DNA of 64,000 nucleotides from Thalassotalea agarivorans (GCF_030295955.1 NZ_AP027363.1:2891046-2955045); one strand, 5' to 3'; numbered from the stretch's first letter, positions 19,854 through 31,530 are shown. The notes: generated by a model not told the origin, from the letters alone. Numbers and translations: made by a program.

Positions 19854-21224
19854 TTAACTCGCGAGCGCCTTTAATAGTTTGTCATGTATTGCACCAAAAC
19901 CACCGTTGCTCATTACCACAATGGCATCATCAGGCATCGCATCTTTTGCTATTTTATCAACTAATTGCGAAAGTTGCGATGTGGCAAACCCTTTTGCTTT
20001 ATCCGCAATAACATCATCTACCGACCACTGCACATCTTCACCCTGATAGAGATAGACATAATCTGCAATAGCTAAAGCATCGGCGAGCGCCTGCTTATGT
20101 ATGCCTAGTTTCATTGTATTGGATCGCGGTTCAAGTACCGCAATCACTCGACCTTGGTGTTTATCCGCCTGCACACTTTTTAACGTTTGAGAAATAGCGG
20201 TTGGATGATGGGCAAAATCATCGTAGACCTTGATTTGATTAACCTCGCCTTTTAACTCTAGTCGGCGTTTAGTATTAATAAACTCGCCTAACGCTTGGCA
20301 CGCAATATCAACCGTAACGCCGGCATGCCTTGTAGCTGCTATCGCTGACAACGCGTTCTCAATATTAAAATCGCCGATGAGTTGCCAAGCGACATGTCCC
20401 ACTTTTTGTTGGTCAAAATAAACGTCAAAAGCACTACCATTGCCATGGGTTTTCACTGCTTGCCAGCCATTGTTAATCTCGTCTTCTGAGACCACACCAT
20501 GACTCACTTCTTGTTCACTCCATATACCTTTGTCTATAACTTGTTTAATTGATTGAACCGGCGGGTAAATAACACGGCCGTTACTGGGTACCATGCGAAT
20601 GACATGATGAAACTGAGTTTGGATTGCGCCAAGGTCGGCAAAAATATCAGCATGGTCAAACTCTAAATTGTTTATCACCAACGTTCTTGGTCTGTAATGA
20701 ACGAACTTAGAGCGTTTATCAAAAAATGCGGTGTCGTATTCATCAGCTTCTATCACGAAAAAAGGGCTTTCACCGAGTCGTGCAGACTGACCAAAGTTTT
20801 GTGGCACGCCGCCAATTAAATAGCCAGGGGATAACTCGGCGTATTCCAAAATCCAAGCCACCATTGACGCAGTTGTTGTTTTGCCGTGCGTACCCGACAA
20901 TGCAACTACCCATCGATCTTTCAATACATGTTCCAGCAGCCATTGTGGTCCTGAGATATAAGGAATATTGCGATCTAATACATACTCAACCATTGCATTA
21001 CCACGACTCATGGCATTACCAATAATCACCATATCAGGTTCATCATTTTCTAAGTGCTTACTGTCATAGCCTTGATAAAGCTCGATACCAAGTTGTGCTA
21101 ATTGAGTGCTCATCGGTGGGTAAACATTGGCGTCAGTGCCGGACACCTTAAAACCAAGTGACTTAGCAATAGCGGCAATGCCGCCCATGAAGGTGCCACA
21201 CACCCCTAAAATATGAATATGCAT
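19854..21224 (-). CDS. mpl: UDP-N-acetylmuramate:L-alanyl-gamma-D-glutamyl-meso-diaminopimelate ligase
   Basis: This 456-residue Mur ligase recycles murein tripeptide by joining it to UDP-MurNAc. The N-terminus MHIHILGVCGTFMGGIAAIA is characteristic of Mpl. The ATP-binding loop is GTHGKTTTASMVAW, and the Mur-ligase signatures VIEADEYDTAFFDKRSKF, NLEFDHADIF and YDDFAHHP follow. It is in line with ubiX, as in several related genomes. Confidence 0.96.
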   Translation of the reverse strand: MHIHILGVCGTFMGGIAAIAKSLGFKVSGTDANVYPPMSTQLAQLGIELYQGYDSKHLENDEPDMVIIGNAMSRGNAMVEYVLDRNIPYISGPQWLLEHVLKDRWVVALSGTHGKTTTASMVAWILEYAELSPGYLIGGVPQNFGQSARLGESPFFVIEADEYDTAFFDKRSKFVHYRPRTLVINNLEFDHADIFADLGAIQTQFHHVIRMVPSNGRVIYPPVQSIKQVIDKGIWSEQEVSHGVVSEDEINNGWQAVKTHGNGSAFDVYFDQQKVGHVAWQLIGDFNIENALSAIAATRHAGVTVDIACQALGEFINTKRRLELKGEVNQIKVYDDFAHHPTAISQTLKSVQADKHQGRVIAVLEPRSNTMKLGIHKQALADALAIADYVYLYQGEDVQWSVDDVIADKAKGFATSQLSQLVDKIAKDAMPDDAIVVMSNGGFGAIHDKLLKALAS

Positions 21225-21337
21225 AATAGAATTCTTAACAGTGCAATGAGCAAAATATACCGTAGACGTGAAGTATTTGCATTACCCGAATTTAGCTTTC
21301 AAAATAAAAGCCTATAATTTTTTACCCACACAAAGCT

Positions 21338-22489
21338 ATGACTGACATTTTTGTATCCGACATCGTCACCTACCCGATAAAATCAATTAAAGGCGTGCAC
21401 CTATCTAATAGTTGGATTGACGACTATGGATTATCCTTTGATAGACGATTTGTTGTCAGTGATTTACTCGGTAAATTTATTACTGCTCGCAGCGATAGCA
21501 AACTTTGTTTGATTCAGGCCAATATTACGCCAACAGGCCTAATACTGATCGCGCCCGATATGCCGAAACTCGAGTTGAATTATCAAAGCTTTAGCCAACG
21601 CTACCAAACGGTTACTGTGTGGAGTAGCGAAATAGCAGCGCAACATTGCGGCCAGCAAATAGATAAGTGGTTTAGCCAATATCTAAATAAGCCCTGTCAA
21701 TTACTGTACTTTGGCAGCGATTCGAGCCGTCTGGTAAAAAATTCTACCAAACAAGTCGCGTTTGCCGACGGTTATCCGCTATTACTCGCTTCGCAATCAT
21801 CTCTTGCCGATCTATCCGACAAAGCCGGGCAAACATTTTCAATGGCGCAGTTTAGGCCAAACATTGAAATTTCAGGTGCTGAAGCTTTTGCTGAAGACCA
21901 ATGGCTGCATATTCGAATCGGCGAAGTAGAGTTTGAAGTTGTGAAACCCTGTACGCGCTGTAACTTCACGACAATAGATCCCAAAACGGGCGAAGCATCT
22001 TCCGACAATGAGCCACTTGCTACATTAATGAAATATCGTCGCGACGAAGAAGGAGAAGTGCTGTTTGGACAAAACATGATCCCCCTTAATCAAGGCCAAA
22101 TTAACGTTGGTGATAGCGTAGAGATTATCCGCACAAAAGCAACAAGGCCAACGTTAGTGCCGCAAAAAAAGTCTAACGAGAAAACAACGGAAATTGAAAA
22201 AATCGCACCACCTTCAAATGAAACAAGCGTTAATATACTTTTTGACAGTTGGGACACTTACCATAAAGGTAACAACCAAGAAACTATACTAGAGCAAGGT
22301 GAAGCGGCAGGTCTGATATTGCCCTATTCTTGTCGAGGTGGTATTTGTGGTCGCTGCAAAATCAAAGTGGCAGATGGGCAAGTACTGCAGCTAAAAGATG
22401 ATGCATTAACAGATCAAGAAAAGGGTGAGGGCTATGTGCTTGCATGTAGTAGTATTCCACTGGGCAACATAACCCTCGTTCAGGGATAA
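21338..22489 (+). CDS. YcbX-type MOSC domain protein with C-terminal 2Fe-2S ferredoxin
   Basis: The protein has 383 residues. The N-terminal MOSC_N and MOSC domains (ISDIVTYPIKSI-like start, FADGYPLLLASQSSL, CTRCNFTTIDPKTG with the molybdenum-liganding Cys) are followed by a linker and a plant-type ferredoxin domain with cluster cysteines in CRGGICGRC and a fourth in VLACSS. E. coli YcbX has the same layout and detoxifies N-hydroxylated bases with the molybdenum cofactor. This is probably its orthologue. Confidence 0.85.
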   Translation: MTDIFVSDIVTYPIKSIKGVHLSNSWIDDYGLSFDRRFVVSDLLGKFITARSDSKLCLIQANITPTGLILIAPDMPKLELNYQSFSQRYQTVTVWSSEIAAQHCGQQIDKWFSQYLNKPCQLLYFGSDSSRLVKNSTKQVAFADGYPLLLASQSSLADLSDKAGQTFSMAQFRPNIEISGAEAFAEDQWLHIRIGEVEFEVVKPCTRCNFTTIDPKTGEASSDNEPLATLMKYRRDEEGEVLFGQNMIPLNQGQINVGDSVEIIRTKATRPTLVPQKKSNEKTTEIEKIAPPSNETSVNILFDSWDTYHKGNNQETILEQGEAAGLILPYSCRGGICGRCKIKVADGQVLQLKDDALTDQEKGEGYVLACSSIPLGNITLVQG

Positions 22490-22493
22490 ATTG

Positions 22494-24584
22494 TTAATGG
22501 AGTGCGTATGGATGGCGCTCAAAATAAGCAGAGAGCCACGGCGTAAATTCGGTAATTTCTAATGGTTTTTGCGCCGCATGACCCTGCGTCCAGTTGCCAC
22601 CGCTACCTCTAAATATACGTACCACTTCTTGGCTGTCCACATTAATACCAATAACAGGTATATTCATGCTTTGAGCCAGTTGAATAAAAGTGAGTAGTAT
22701 CGCTCTATCTGCGCCATTGTCGTCTTGTTCAGACAAGTGTCCACAATCTATTTTTATTTCATCAACCGCAGTGCGACGAATGTAGCGCAGTGATTCATAG
22801 CTACCTGAAAAATAATCAATTGAGATGACCACACCAATTGCTTTTAACTGGTCAACAATAAACTTGCTTCGTTCACACGCGTCAATTACTACCTGTTCAT
22901 TAAGCTCTATTTTCAATCGCTCTGCCGGGATATCGTGCAGTGCCAACTGCATTTCGATAAAGTCGATAAGGTCTGCTTCTAGCAGGTCGGTACTCGATAG
23001 GTTAATTGCTACTGGCAGGTGACTATTAAGCTCGTTTAGTTCCTTAATCAGCGCAATCGCATGCGTAATCGCGAGCTTAGTTACGGCATAAACGTCACCA
23101 CTATGCTCTGCAATTTTAACAAACTCATTCAGCGGCAAGACAACGCCCGTATTAGTTACCCATTGCACCTTAAGCTCAAAGCCACACAAGGTATCTTCAG
23201 TTAGACTAACTTGCGGCAATACTCGCCATTGCAAGTTGTCCTGAGCGATATCTTCTTGAAGTTGTTCCATTTGCGCTAGTTGTGTATCGGTATAAAACGC
23301 ATCCGCCGCGTCATAATGGTGAATTAACTGTTCTTGCTGCTGAGCAACACGAAGCGCATCCTCAGCTTTTGCAATAGCATCAGCAGGCGAAGTATTAAAA
23401 TCACCGATAATGGCGCTACCAAAAGATAATTTAAAATTTAATGAAAAATTCTTAAAGCTCATCGCATCGGGCACGGCGCCAGCAATCTTTTTGGCCATAT
23501 CTCTAATCATGATATCTGCGGGATGATTAGTGCTAGTTAAATTCAATGCCACAATAAATTGTAAGCCGTGCGCGCGTGCTACTCGTACAGGCGAAGCCGA
23601 GCCTTCAAAATTGAGAAGTGATTCTTCTTCGGCGAGTGCAAGCTGCAAACGATAAGCAAACTGCAACAACAAAATATCAGAGTTCTTATGGCCAAGAATG
23701 TTGTTAACCTGAGAAAAATTGACAGGTTTAAAGACTAAAACGGCAAAACGATTATCGGGCGATTTTTGTAGCTGACTTTCGATCTTGTGGACAGCATGTT
23801 GTTCGGTTGGCAAGTTAGTTGCCGGATCATGGCTGTATACGAACAATGATTCATAATCTTGCTCGTCACGACCGGCCTTTTCTGACACATAGGTCAGTAA
23901 TTTAAGTACCATCATCCAACTACCATTAACTAAAGCGACGAGATAACTTGTCACCGTATACACAACAAGCGCTGTATCTGTAATGGCATTAGTTAAATAA
24001 AAGTAAGTTGCTACGGCAAATATAAGTGCACCTGCCCATTGGCTAATATAGCGTGCAAAATGATGCTCGCTGTTGGCGCTGAAACTGATCATTCGATAAG
24101 CACCAAGTAACAGAGGCACACTGGCAAAAGCAATCCAGGTAAGTCCAGCTGACATATCTGGAAACAGCCATAAAGCAAACACATAAAAACCGGTAATAAA
24201 TCCAGTAAGGTAGGTTAATCCATTAAGCACCATGCCTTCTTTCTTATTTAGGATGTTGAACGGCCACATATACACAACCAGCAAAAATATTGCCGCGCAT
24301 GACAGCATCAACGACTGCTGATAAGGGGAAGACTGAGACAAGGCGTTAAGCATGGCAAGGGCACTGCCGGAAAGTAACAATGCATACTTAAGTTTGACCG
24401 AGAACATCGGCTTTATGAGTACAGCAAATACAACAACAGGCAGACTAATACCAAGGACAAACGCGAAAATAAAATCGACAAACGTGAAGCCTGAATCACT
24501 AGCCGAAGCTGGTAATGCAAACAATAGCGCAAAGAACAATACGAACTTACGCCCTGAATATGTAGAAGAAAATATGCCGTCCAT
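22494..24584 (-). CDS. Membrane GGDEF-EAL protein with degenerate motifs
   Basis: The 696-residue protein has a signal-like N-terminus, about eight membrane helices (to about residue 240), then a GGDEF-like and an EAL-like domain. The GGDEF site reads ARAHGLQF where GGDEF is expected, and the EAL signature reads GFELKVQW. Other EAL core residues (NLSSTDLL, KIELNEQV, IDYFSGSYESL, EIKIDCG) are partly kept. It is therefore probably a c-di-GMP-binding or signalling protein without enzymatic activity (inference). Confidence 0.8.
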   Translation of the reverse strand: MDGIFSSTYSGRKFVLFFALLFALPASASDSGFTFVDFIFAFVLGISLPVVVFAVLIKPMFSVKLKYALLLSGSALAMLNALSQSSPYQQSLMLSCAAIFLLVVYMWPFNILNKKEGMVLNGLTYLTGFITGFYVFALWLFPDMSAGLTWIAFASVPLLLGAYRMISFSANSEHHFARYISQWAGALIFAVATYFYLTNAITDTALVVYTVTSYLVALVNGSWMMVLKLLTYVSEKAGRDEQDYESLFVYSHDPATNLPTEQHAVHKIESQLQKSPDNRFAVLVFKPVNFSQVNNILGHKNSDILLLQFAYRLQLALAEEESLLNFEGSASPVRVARAHGLQFIVALNLTSTNHPADIMIRDMAKKIAGAVPDAMSFKNFSLNFKLSFGSAIIGDFNTSPADAIAKAEDALRVAQQQEQLIHHYDAADAFYTDTQLAQMEQLQEDIAQDNLQWRVLPQVSLTEDTLCGFELKVQWVTNTGVVLPLNEFVKIAEHSGDVYAVTKLAITHAIALIKELNELNSHLPVAINLSSTDLLEADLIDFIEMQLALHDIPAERLKIELNEQVVIDACERSKFIVDQLKAIGVVISIDYFSGSYESLRYIRRTAVDEIKIDCGHLSEQDDNGADRAILLTFIQLAQSMNIPVIGINVDSQEVVRIFRGSGGNWTQGHAAQKPLEITEFTPWLSAYFERHPYALH

Positions 24585-24749
24585 GAATAACTATATAGTA
24601 TTGTTGTTTTTTTACTTAGGCTAAAGATAGCAAAGTACGAAATCCATTGTAAGTACTTTTATCAACTATTTTTCACGCTATCGCCTATATTTCCTGCAAG
24701 AATATCGTTTTATATTTACTATCAATAAGTTACTAATACGCCTTATTGT

Positions 24750-25988
24750 TTAATTTTCAACCACTTGTTGACCATTAACGATAAGAGTATGTAGCGGATT
24801 AACACCGAATTGATAACAAAGGCTTGCAGGCTGTTCTATATTCCAAATAGCAATATCTGCGTCCATACCCACTTTAAGTTGACCTTTAACGTTTGATAAA
24901 CCCAACGCTTTAGCGGCGTTTATGGTAACGCCTTTTATTGCCTCTAAAGGAGTTAGCCTGAATAAGGTGCACGCCATATTTAGCATAAGCTGTAAATTAC
25001 ACAGTGGTGACGAACCCGGGTTTGTATCCGTTGCAACGGCCATGCTTACCCCGTGTTTACGCAATAGCTCAATTGGGGGTAGTTGTGTTTCTCTTAGAAA
25101 ATAAAAAGCGCCTGGCAACAACACCGCAGTGGTACCAGAAGACGCCATCGCTTTGACACCCTGTTCATCTAAGAACTCGACATGATCTGAAGACAATGCC
25201 TGATATGAAGCGGCTAATTCTGTGCCGCCTAAATTTGATAATTGCTCTGCATGAATTTTGATAGGCAAAGATAATTTTGTCGCAGCGTCGAATACACGCT
25301 GAGTTTGTGCCAAATTGAAGCCAACGCCTTCGCAAAAAACATCCACCGCATCGGCAAGACCCTGCTCGGCAACTTTTGGCATCATTTCATTGCACACTAG
25401 ATCAATATAGCCATCGGCATCGCCACTATATTCTTTAGGCAGAGCATGTGCTCCCAAAAAAGTCTTTTGAATAGTAACCGGGTTACTATCAGCTAACGTT
25501 TGCGCTACGGCTAACATTTTCAATTCAGTTTCAATATCAAGCCCATATCCTGATTTAATTTCTACTGTAGAGACACCTTGTGACATTAACGCAGATAATC
25601 GTTGCTGGGCACCTGCTAATAACTCTTCTTTAGAGGCTTGGCGCGTAGCGGCGACGGTTGAGACAATACCACCACCAGCATTTGCAATTTCTTCATAGCT
25701 GGCGCCATTTAATCGCATTTCAAATTCGTTGGCTCTACTACCACCAAACACTAAATGTGTATGGCAATCAATCAAACCAGGGGTGACCCAGCGACCACCA
25801 CCATCGATTACATCAACTTGCTCTTGTGGATAGTTTGGTAGTTTTGAAGCTTCGCCTAACCACACAATTTTGCCATCACTTATCGCAATAGCACCATTTT
25901 CAATAACACCATATCCTTGCTCATTTTCAGACATGGTCGCGATATGAACATTGATCAAGAGGGTTTGCCAGCCAGATGTTTCTTGCAT
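24750..25988 (-). CDS. hutI: Imidazolonepropionase
   Basis: HutI hydrolyses imidazolone-propionate to formiminoglutamate, the third step of histidine degradation. The 412-residue amidohydrolase has the metal motif [12 protein letters not shown], the substrate-binding NGASYEEIA, and KIHAEQLSN, with [10 protein letters not shown] near the C-terminus. The ATG at 25988 is preferred to the upstream TTG at 26000. The gene is divergent from hutC across a region with two HutC-type operators. Confidence 0.95.
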   Translation of the reverse strand: MQETSGWQTLLINVHIATMSENEQGYGVIENGAIAISDGKIVWLGEASKLPNYPQEQVDVIDGGGRWVTPGLIDCHTHLVFGGSRANEFEMRLNGASYEEIANAGGGIVSTVAATRQASKEELLAGAQQRLSALMSQGVSTVEIKSGYGLDIETELKMLAVAQTLADSNPVTIQKTFLGAHALPKEYSGDADGYIDLVCNEMMPKVAEQGLADAVDVFCEGVGFNLAQTQRVFDAATKLSLPIKIHAEQLSNLGGTELAASYQALSSDHVEFLDEQGVKAMASSGTTAVLLPGAFYFLRETQLPPIELLRKHGVSMAVATDTNPGSSPLCNLQLMLNMACTLFRLTPLEAIKGVTINAAKALGLSNVKGQLKVGMDADIAIWNIEQPASLCYQFGVNPLHTLIVNGQQVVEN

Positions 25989-26090
25989 GATGAATTCCAA
26001 GGTTAGTGATAACAGCAGTGTAGACAGTGCATACGAATTGGTCGAATGCTTTGCGTGAGCACTCTAACTGAAACTATTTTGCAACGCAAG

Positions 26091-26135
26091 GTTGTATATA
26101 CAACTAAATCGGTTAAAATAACCTGTATATACAAC
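26091..26135. promoter_or_regulatory. Two HutC-type operator half-palindromes in the divergent hut promoter region
   Basis: The palindrome GTTGTATATACAAC occupies 26091-26104, and TGTATATACAAC recurs at 26124-26135. The motif matches the TGTATATACA-type sites bound by GntR/HutC repressors. They sit between hutI and hutC, so both transcripts are probably repressed until urocanate appears. Confidence 0.8.
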
Positions 26136-26149
26136 TTGAGAATTCCCTG

Positions 26150-26851
26150 ATGAGCACACCAAAGTTCCAACAAATAAAAGCTTATATCATCGCTAGAATT
26201 GAAGCGGGCGAATGGCCTCACAATAAAAAAGTGCCTTCAGAAAATGAACTTTCCCAGCAATTCACTGTAAGTCGAATGACCGCTAGACGTGCATTGCAGG
26301 ACCTGACTGAACAAGGCGTGTTAGTACGCTCGCAAGGTGCCGGAACCTTTGTCGCTTCGTTGAAATCTCAATCTTCGCTGCTCGAGATTCGCAACATAGC
26401 GGACGAAATAACGGACCGCGGGCACAAGCATCATGCTGTGCAATCCGCGCTTAACACTATCTCGGTAAATGAAGAGCTCGCCATACTGCTCAATGTGCCA
26501 ACAGAAAGCCAGATTTTTTACTCTGAAGTACTACACTTTGAAAACGACGCCCCCATTCAGTTGGAGCAAAGATACGTGAACAAACGCCTTGTACCTGAAT
26601 ATCTTGAGCAAGATTTTTCAGCGCAAACACCACACGAATACTTATCGTCTGTTGCCCCATTAACAGAAGCAACACACGAAATAGAAGCCGTTAATGTCAA
26701 TGGTCATACATGCCAATTACTCAACATTTCGGCAACAACTCCCTGTTTACAAATAAAGCGCCGCACTTGGTCAAGCCAAGGGGTGGTGAGCTTTGCTATT
26801 TTAACTTCACCTGGTGATCGCTATCGTTTAGGCGGCCACCTCGTATTTTGA
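26150..26851 (+). CDS. hutC: Histidine utilization repressor (GntR family)
   Basis: The 233-residue protein has an N-terminal winged helix ([20 protein letters not shown]) and a C-terminal UTRA ligand domain ([22 protein letters not shown]). HutC represses hut genes and is released by urocanate. It is the first gene of hutC-hutU-hutH and lies directly after its probable operators. Confidence 0.95.
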   Translation: MSTPKFQQIKAYIIARIEAGEWPHNKKVPSENELSQQFTVSRMTARRALQDLTEQGVLVRSQGAGTFVASLKSQSSLLEIRNIADEITDRGHKHHAVQSALNTISVNEELAILLNVPTESQIFYSEVLHFENDAPIQLEQRYVNKRLVPEYLEQDFSAQTPHEYLSSVAPLTEATHEIEAVNVNGHTCQLLNISATTPCLQIKRRTWSSQGVVSFAILTSPGDRYRLGGHLVF

Positions 26852-26867
26852 TTTTGAGGACTTTTTC

Positions 26868-28565
26868 ATGTCGACAGATAATCGTTTAGACACAAGTCGC
26901 ACTATTCGCGCCGACCGTGGTAGTGAAATAACCGCAAAAAGCTGGTTAACCGAAGCAGCTAAACGCATGCTTATGAACAACTTAGATGACGAAGTTGCCG
27001 AACATCCACAATCACTTGTTGTATATGGTGGTATCGGTCGTGCTGCTCGCAATTGGGAGAGTTACGACAAAATTATTGAGGTACTTAACCGTTTAGAAGA
27101 CGACGAAACCTTAATGGTGCAATCGGGTAAGCCAGTTGGCGTGTTTAAAACACATGCTGATGCACCTCGTGTGTTGATTGCCAATTCTAACCTTGTGCCA
27201 AATTGGGCAAATTGGGAACACTTCAATGAGCTCGATAAAAAAGGCCTGATGATGTATGGCCAAATGACAGCAGGCTCTTGGATCTATATTGGTTCTCAAG
27301 GTATCGTTCAAGGCACTTATGAAACCTTCGTCGCAATGGCCAAACAACACTTTGGTGGTGATGCCAAAGGTAAGTGGGTGCTTACGGGCGGTTTAGGTGG
27401 CATGGGTGGTGCGCAACCACTTGCAGCGACCATGGCGGGCTTTTCAGCGCTTGTTGTTGAGTGCGACGAAACACGCATCGATTTCCGCTTAAAAACACGT
27501 TATGTCGACAAGAAAGCGACAACATTAGACGAAGCCCTAGCGATGATTAATGACGCATGCGCGAAAGGTGAAGCGATTTCTGTTGGGTTACTAGGCAACG
27601 CCGCTGATGTATTCCCAGAGTTAGTAAAAAGAGGTATCACACCTGATGTCGTTACTGATCAAACATCTGCTCATGACCCACTAAATGGTTACTTACCGCA
27701 GGGTTGGAGCATGGCACATGCTGCAGAAATGCGTAAGCAAGATGAAGCAGCCGTGGTAAAGGCAGCAAAGCAATCTATGGCTGTGCAAGTACAAGCAATG
27801 CTTGACCTGCAAGCAGCGGGCGCGGCGACGACTGACTACGGCAACAACATTCGTCAAATGGCGCTAGAAGAAGGTGTAAGCAATGCCTTTGATTTCCCGG
27901 GATTTGTCCCAGCATATATTCGTCCACTATTCTGCGAAGGTATTGGGCCATTCCGCTGGGTTGCACTATCTGGCGATCCAGAAGATATCTATAAAACCGA
28001 CCAAAAAGTAAAAGAGCTTATTCCTAACGACCCACACTTGCATAACTGGCTTGATATGGCCAGAGAGCGCATTGAGTTCCAGGGATTACCTGCACGTATT
28101 TGTTGGGTAGGGTTAAAAGATCGCGCTCGTTTGGCGCTCGCTTTCAACGAAATGGTCAAAAATGGCGAATTAAAAGCGCCTATCGTGATTGGACGTGACC
28201 ACTTAGATTCTGGTTCAGTGTCATCACCAAACCGCGAAACTGAGGCGATGTTAGATGGTTCAGATACTGTTTCAGATTGGCCTTTACTTAATGCGTTATT
28301 GTCTACTTCAGGTGGCGCTACATGGGTAAGCTTGCACCATGGTGGTGGCGTTGGCATGGGCTTTAGCCAGCATGCTGGTGTGGTTATTGTAGCTGACGGT
28401 ACAGATGCAGCGGAAAAACGTCTGGCTCGCGTATTGTGGAATGACCCTGCTACGGGTGTCATGCGTCATGCCGATGCTGGTTACGATATCGCAATTAACT
28501 GCGCACGTGAGCAAGGGCTAGACCTGCCTATGGTTGAAGGTGCAAACGGCAAGAAAGGAGCGTAA
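26868..28565 (+). CDS. hutU: Urocanate hydratase
   Basis: This 565-residue enzyme converts urocanate to imidazolone-propionate using tightly bound NAD. Recognisable regions are [26 protein letters not shown]-like NAD site ([20 protein letters not shown]), [18 protein letters not shown] and the catalytic-loop region [19 protein letters not shown]. It starts 16 bp after hutC and ends 2 bp before hutH. Confidence 0.97.
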   Translation: MSTDNRLDTSRTIRADRGSEITAKSWLTEAAKRMLMNNLDDEVAEHPQSLVVYGGIGRAARNWESYDKIIEVLNRLEDDETLMVQSGKPVGVFKTHADAPRVLIANSNLVPNWANWEHFNELDKKGLMMYGQMTAGSWIYIGSQGIVQGTYETFVAMAKQHFGGDAKGKWVLTGGLGGMGGAQPLAATMAGFSALVVECDETRIDFRLKTRYVDKKATTLDEALAMINDACAKGEAISVGLLGNAADVFPELVKRGITPDVVTDQTSAHDPLNGYLPQGWSMAHAAEMRKQDEAAVVKAAKQSMAVQVQAMLDLQAAGAATTDYGNNIRQMALEEGVSNAFDFPGFVPAYIRPLFCEGIGPFRWVALSGDPEDIYKTDQKVKELIPNDPHLHNWLDMARERIEFQGLPARICWVGLKDRARLALAFNEMVKNGELKAPIVIGRDHLDSGSVSSPNRETEAMLDGSDTVSDWPLLNALLSTSGGATWVSLHHGGGVGMGFSQHAGVVIVADGTDAAEKRLARVLWNDPATGVMRHADAGYDIAINCAREQGLDLPMVEGANGKKGA

Positions 28566-28567
28566 CG

Positions 28568-30106
28568 ATGATAGATACGTTAAACATTGTTCCCGGCACA
28601 TTAACACTGGCGCAACTGCGCGATGTGAGTCGCTATGATGGCATCAACTATTCTTTGGATGAAAGCGCCTTTGAAGCGATTAATAAAAGTGCTGAAGCGG
28701 TTCAAAATGTTATTCGCGAAGATCGCGTAGTATATGGCATTAATACCGGCTTCGGTTTACTAGCGAGCACCCGAATCAAAGAAGACGAATTAGAGCTTTT
28801 ACAGCGTTCGATTGTATTGTCTCATTCAGCAGGTTTTGGCGAATACATGGAAGATGCCACGGTTCGACTGATGATGGTGTTAAAGATAAACTCGTTAGCT
28901 CGCGGATTTTCAGGTATTCGTTTAAGTGTTATTCAAGCACTTATAGCGCTACTAAATGCGCAAGTATATCCGTGTGTTCCTAAGAAAGGTTCTGTTGGCG
29001 CATCTGGCGATTTAGCGCCACTGTCACACATGGTGTTACCGCTGTTAGGTGAAGGCGAAATGTCTCACAACGACCAAATTATTCCTGCCGTTGAAGGCCT
29101 AAAAATAGCAGGACTTGAGCCAATCACTCTTGCCGCTAAAGAAGGTTTAGCGTTGCTAAACGGCACACAAGCATCGACAGCATTCGCACTAGAAGGTTTG
29201 TTCTTTGCAGAAGATTTGTATGCCGCAGGCACCGTTGTTGGCAGTATGTCGGTTGAAGCCGCTATGGGTTCTCGTGCGCCTTTTGACGCACGTGTGCACG
29301 AAGTTCGCGGTCAAATAGGTCAGATAGATGCGGCCGCACTTTACCGAGACATATTAAGTGATGCTTCCGAGATTGGTGCGTCACATGTTGATTGTGAAAA
29401 GGTACAAGATCCTTATTCACTGCGTTGCCAACCACAAGTTATGGGCGCATGTTTAACGCAAATTAGGCAAGCCGCGCAAGTGCTTCACACCGAAGCAAAC
29501 GGTGTCACTGATAACCCTCTCGTTTTTGCCAATGAAGATGACTTTATCAGCGCTGGTAATTTCCATGCTGAGCCGGTTGCTATGGCTGCGGATAACCTAG
29601 CGCTTGCTATCGCTGAGATTGGTTCATTGTCAGAGCGCAGAATGGCGCTACTTATTGATGCGAACCTAAGTAAGCTACCTGCATTTTTAGTCGACAATGG
29701 TGGCGTAAATTCTGGATTTATGATCGCACAAGTCACCTCTGCAGCGCTTGCTTCTGAAAATAAAACACTGGCACATCCTGGTTCTGTTGATAGTCTACCA
29801 ACATCAGCAAACCAAGAAGATCACGTGTCGATGGCAACTTTTGCCGCTCGACGTTTGCAAGATATGGGTGAAAACACCTGTGGCGTGTTAGCGGTTGAGT
29901 ATCTTGCTGCTGCCCAAGGTCTTGATTTTAGAGCGCCATTAAAGGGCTCTGAAAAAGTCGAACAAGCCAAAGCAATTCTGCGTGAGTATGTCGCGTTCTA
30001 CGACAAAGATAGATACTTTGCGCCAGACATCAACGAAGCTTCTGGCATTATCGCTGATGCAGAATTAAACACCTTGATTCCTGCTGGTATTTTGCCAAGT
30101 ATGTAA
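28568..30106 (+). CDS. hutH: Histidine ammonia-lyase
   Basis: The 512-residue enzyme removes ammonia from histidine to give urocanate. The ASG triplet that forms the MIO cofactor is in [14 protein letters not shown] (about residues 142-144). Other conserved segments are [11 protein letters not shown] and [15 protein letters not shown] strong GGAG sequence sits before the start, at the end of hutU. A terminator follows at 30128-30162. Confidence 0.97.
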   Translation: MIDTLNIVPGTLTLAQLRDVSRYDGINYSLDESAFEAINKSAEAVQNVIREDRVVYGINTGFGLLASTRIKEDELELLQRSIVLSHSAGFGEYMEDATVRLMMVLKINSLARGFSGIRLSVIQALIALLNAQVYPCVPKKGSVGASGDLAPLSHMVLPLLGEGEMSHNDQIIPAVEGLKIAGLEPITLAAKEGLALLNGTQASTAFALEGLFFAEDLYAAGTVVGSMSVEAAMGSRAPFDARVHEVRGQIGQIDAAALYRDILSDASEIGASHVDCEKVQDPYSLRCQPQVMGACLTQIRQAAQVLHTEANGVTDNPLVFANEDDFISAGNFHAEPVAMAADNLALAIAEIGSLSERRMALLIDANLSKLPAFLVDNGGVNSGFMIAQVTSAALASENKTLAHPGSVDSLPTSANQEDHVSMATFAARRLQDMGENTCGVLAVEYLAAAQGLDFRAPLKGSEKVEQAKAILREYVAFYDKDRYFAPDINEASGIIADAELNTLIPAGILPSM

Positions 30107-30127
30107 GCAGTGTACATGTGTGAAAAT

Positions 30128-30162
30128 AAAAAAAGCAGTTGCCATTGGTAACTGCTTTTTTA
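30128..30162 (+). terminator. Rho-independent terminator of the hut operon
   Basis: AAAAGCAGTT-gccattggt-AACTGCTTTTTT follows the hutH stop by about 20 bp. It also has A-rich flanks and may act in both directions. Confidence 0.9.
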
Positions 30163-30213
30163 TTGGTTGAACTAAACGCTTTACATTCAAAATAAAACGT
30201 TTTCGCAAAGGCG

Positions 30214-31530
30214 TTATTTACCCATTAATTCCATCAAGGCTAATACCGTAGTTTGTACGCCAAAAGGTACTGAGTCGGCTGATACTTTGAAAAACGGTGA
30301 ATGATGGCTAGCGATTGAGCTACCACCACCGTTGGCAGCCTCTAGTTCTGCTTTCGGTGTGCCACCTATCGCCCAATAAACGCTAGGGATATAAGGGTCC
30401 ATAATAAAATAGGAAAAGTCTTCGGCGCCCATCCCTTTGTTTGGCAAGTCAACTACTTTGTCTTTGCCAAGGGCCGCTTTCCACGTTGCTTTCATGCGCT
30501 TAGTCAGCAAGGTGTCGTTTAGCGTTGGTGGCGTAGCTTCTTCTTTGGAAATGATCACTTCTGGCAATTTATCTTCGGGTAACCCATTGGCGCGGCCGAT
30601 ATTGGTAGCGATGCGCTTAACACCGTTTAGCAATAAATCACGCGTCTCAATGCTGGCATTACGCACTGTTAACTGTAAATGAGCTTTATCAGAAATAATG
30701 TTGTGTTTAAAACCCGAGTTAAACGCGCCAACAGTTATTACCCCCGCATCTTTTGGCGGTAGCTCTCGACTAATCAAACCTTGCAATGCGATAACAATTT
30801 GAGAACCGATGTAAATAGGATCTTTACCTGCATGTGGATATGCGCCATGCGCCCCTACCCCGTGTACGATAATATCGACACTATTTGAACCGGCATATGC
30901 AGCACCTTCTTGAACATCAATTACACCCGTTTCTAAACCCGCACTGACATGAAAAGCAAAAGCATAATCCGGTTTACCATATTTATCCCAAATGCCTTCT
31001 TCCATCATTTTGCGCGCACCCATTATGCGCTCTTCGGCCGGTTGGCCAATTAGCATCAACGTGCCTTGCCATTTGTCTTTATTAGCCGCCATATAGCGCG
31101 CTGTACCTACCAAAGAAGTTATGTGTACATCATGACCACAAGCATGCATTACCGGCATTTCTTGACCGCTAATTGGGTCAACCTGCGTCACTTTTGACTG
31201 GTAGCTTAAGCCACTATCTTCTTTAACAGGTAATCCGTCCATATCGGCGCGCATCATCACGGTAGGGCCATCCCCGTTTTTCATAATTGCGACAATGCCA
31301 GTTTTACCTATGCCCTCATGCACTTCGAATCCAGCGGCACGAATCTCAGTGGCTAAACGTTTAGAGGTTTTAAACTCAGCCATGGACAATTCTGGATTTT
31401 GATGAAAATGGATAAATAGAGATTTCAAATGGGCTTTGTAATCTTTGGCAACCGCTTTTTCCAAGGCAACATTATCAATGGCAAAAGCCGAGGTACTAAT
31501 CGCGAGTAGCGACGCAATAATTAGTTTCAT
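30214..31530 (-). CDS. Secreted M20 family amidohydrolase/carboxypeptidase
   Basis: The 438-residue protein begins with a Sec signal (LIIASLLAISTSAFA). It is an M20D-type zinc amidohydrolase: RADMDGLPVKED, HACGHDVHITSLVG with metal ligands, and GQPAEER with the catalytic Glu. Relatives hydrolyse N-acyl or indole-acetyl amino acids or peptides; the precise substrate is unknown. The gene has its own promoter gap on both sides and is not an obvious hut gene. Confidence 0.88.
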   Translation of the reverse strand: MKLIIASLLAISTSAFAIDNVALEKAVAKDYKAHLKSLFIHFHQNPELSMAEFKTSKRLATEIRAAGFEVHEGIGKTGIVAIMKNGDGPTVMMRADMDGLPVKEDSGLSYQSKVTQVDPISGQEMPVMHACGHDVHITSLVGTARYMAANKDKWQGTLMLIGQPAEERIMGARKMMEEGIWDKYGKPDYAFAFHVSAGLETGVIDVQEGAAYAGSNSVDIIVHGVGAHGAYPHAGKDPIYIGSQIVIALQGLISRELPPKDAGVITVGAFNSGFKHNIISDKAHLQLTVRNASIETRDLLLNGVKRIATNIGRANGLPEDKLPEVIISKEEATPPTLNDTLLTKRMKATWKAALGKDKVVDLPNKGMGAEDFSYFIMDPYIPSVYWAIGGTPKAELEAANGGGSSIASHHSPFFKVSADSVPFGVQTTVLALMELMGK

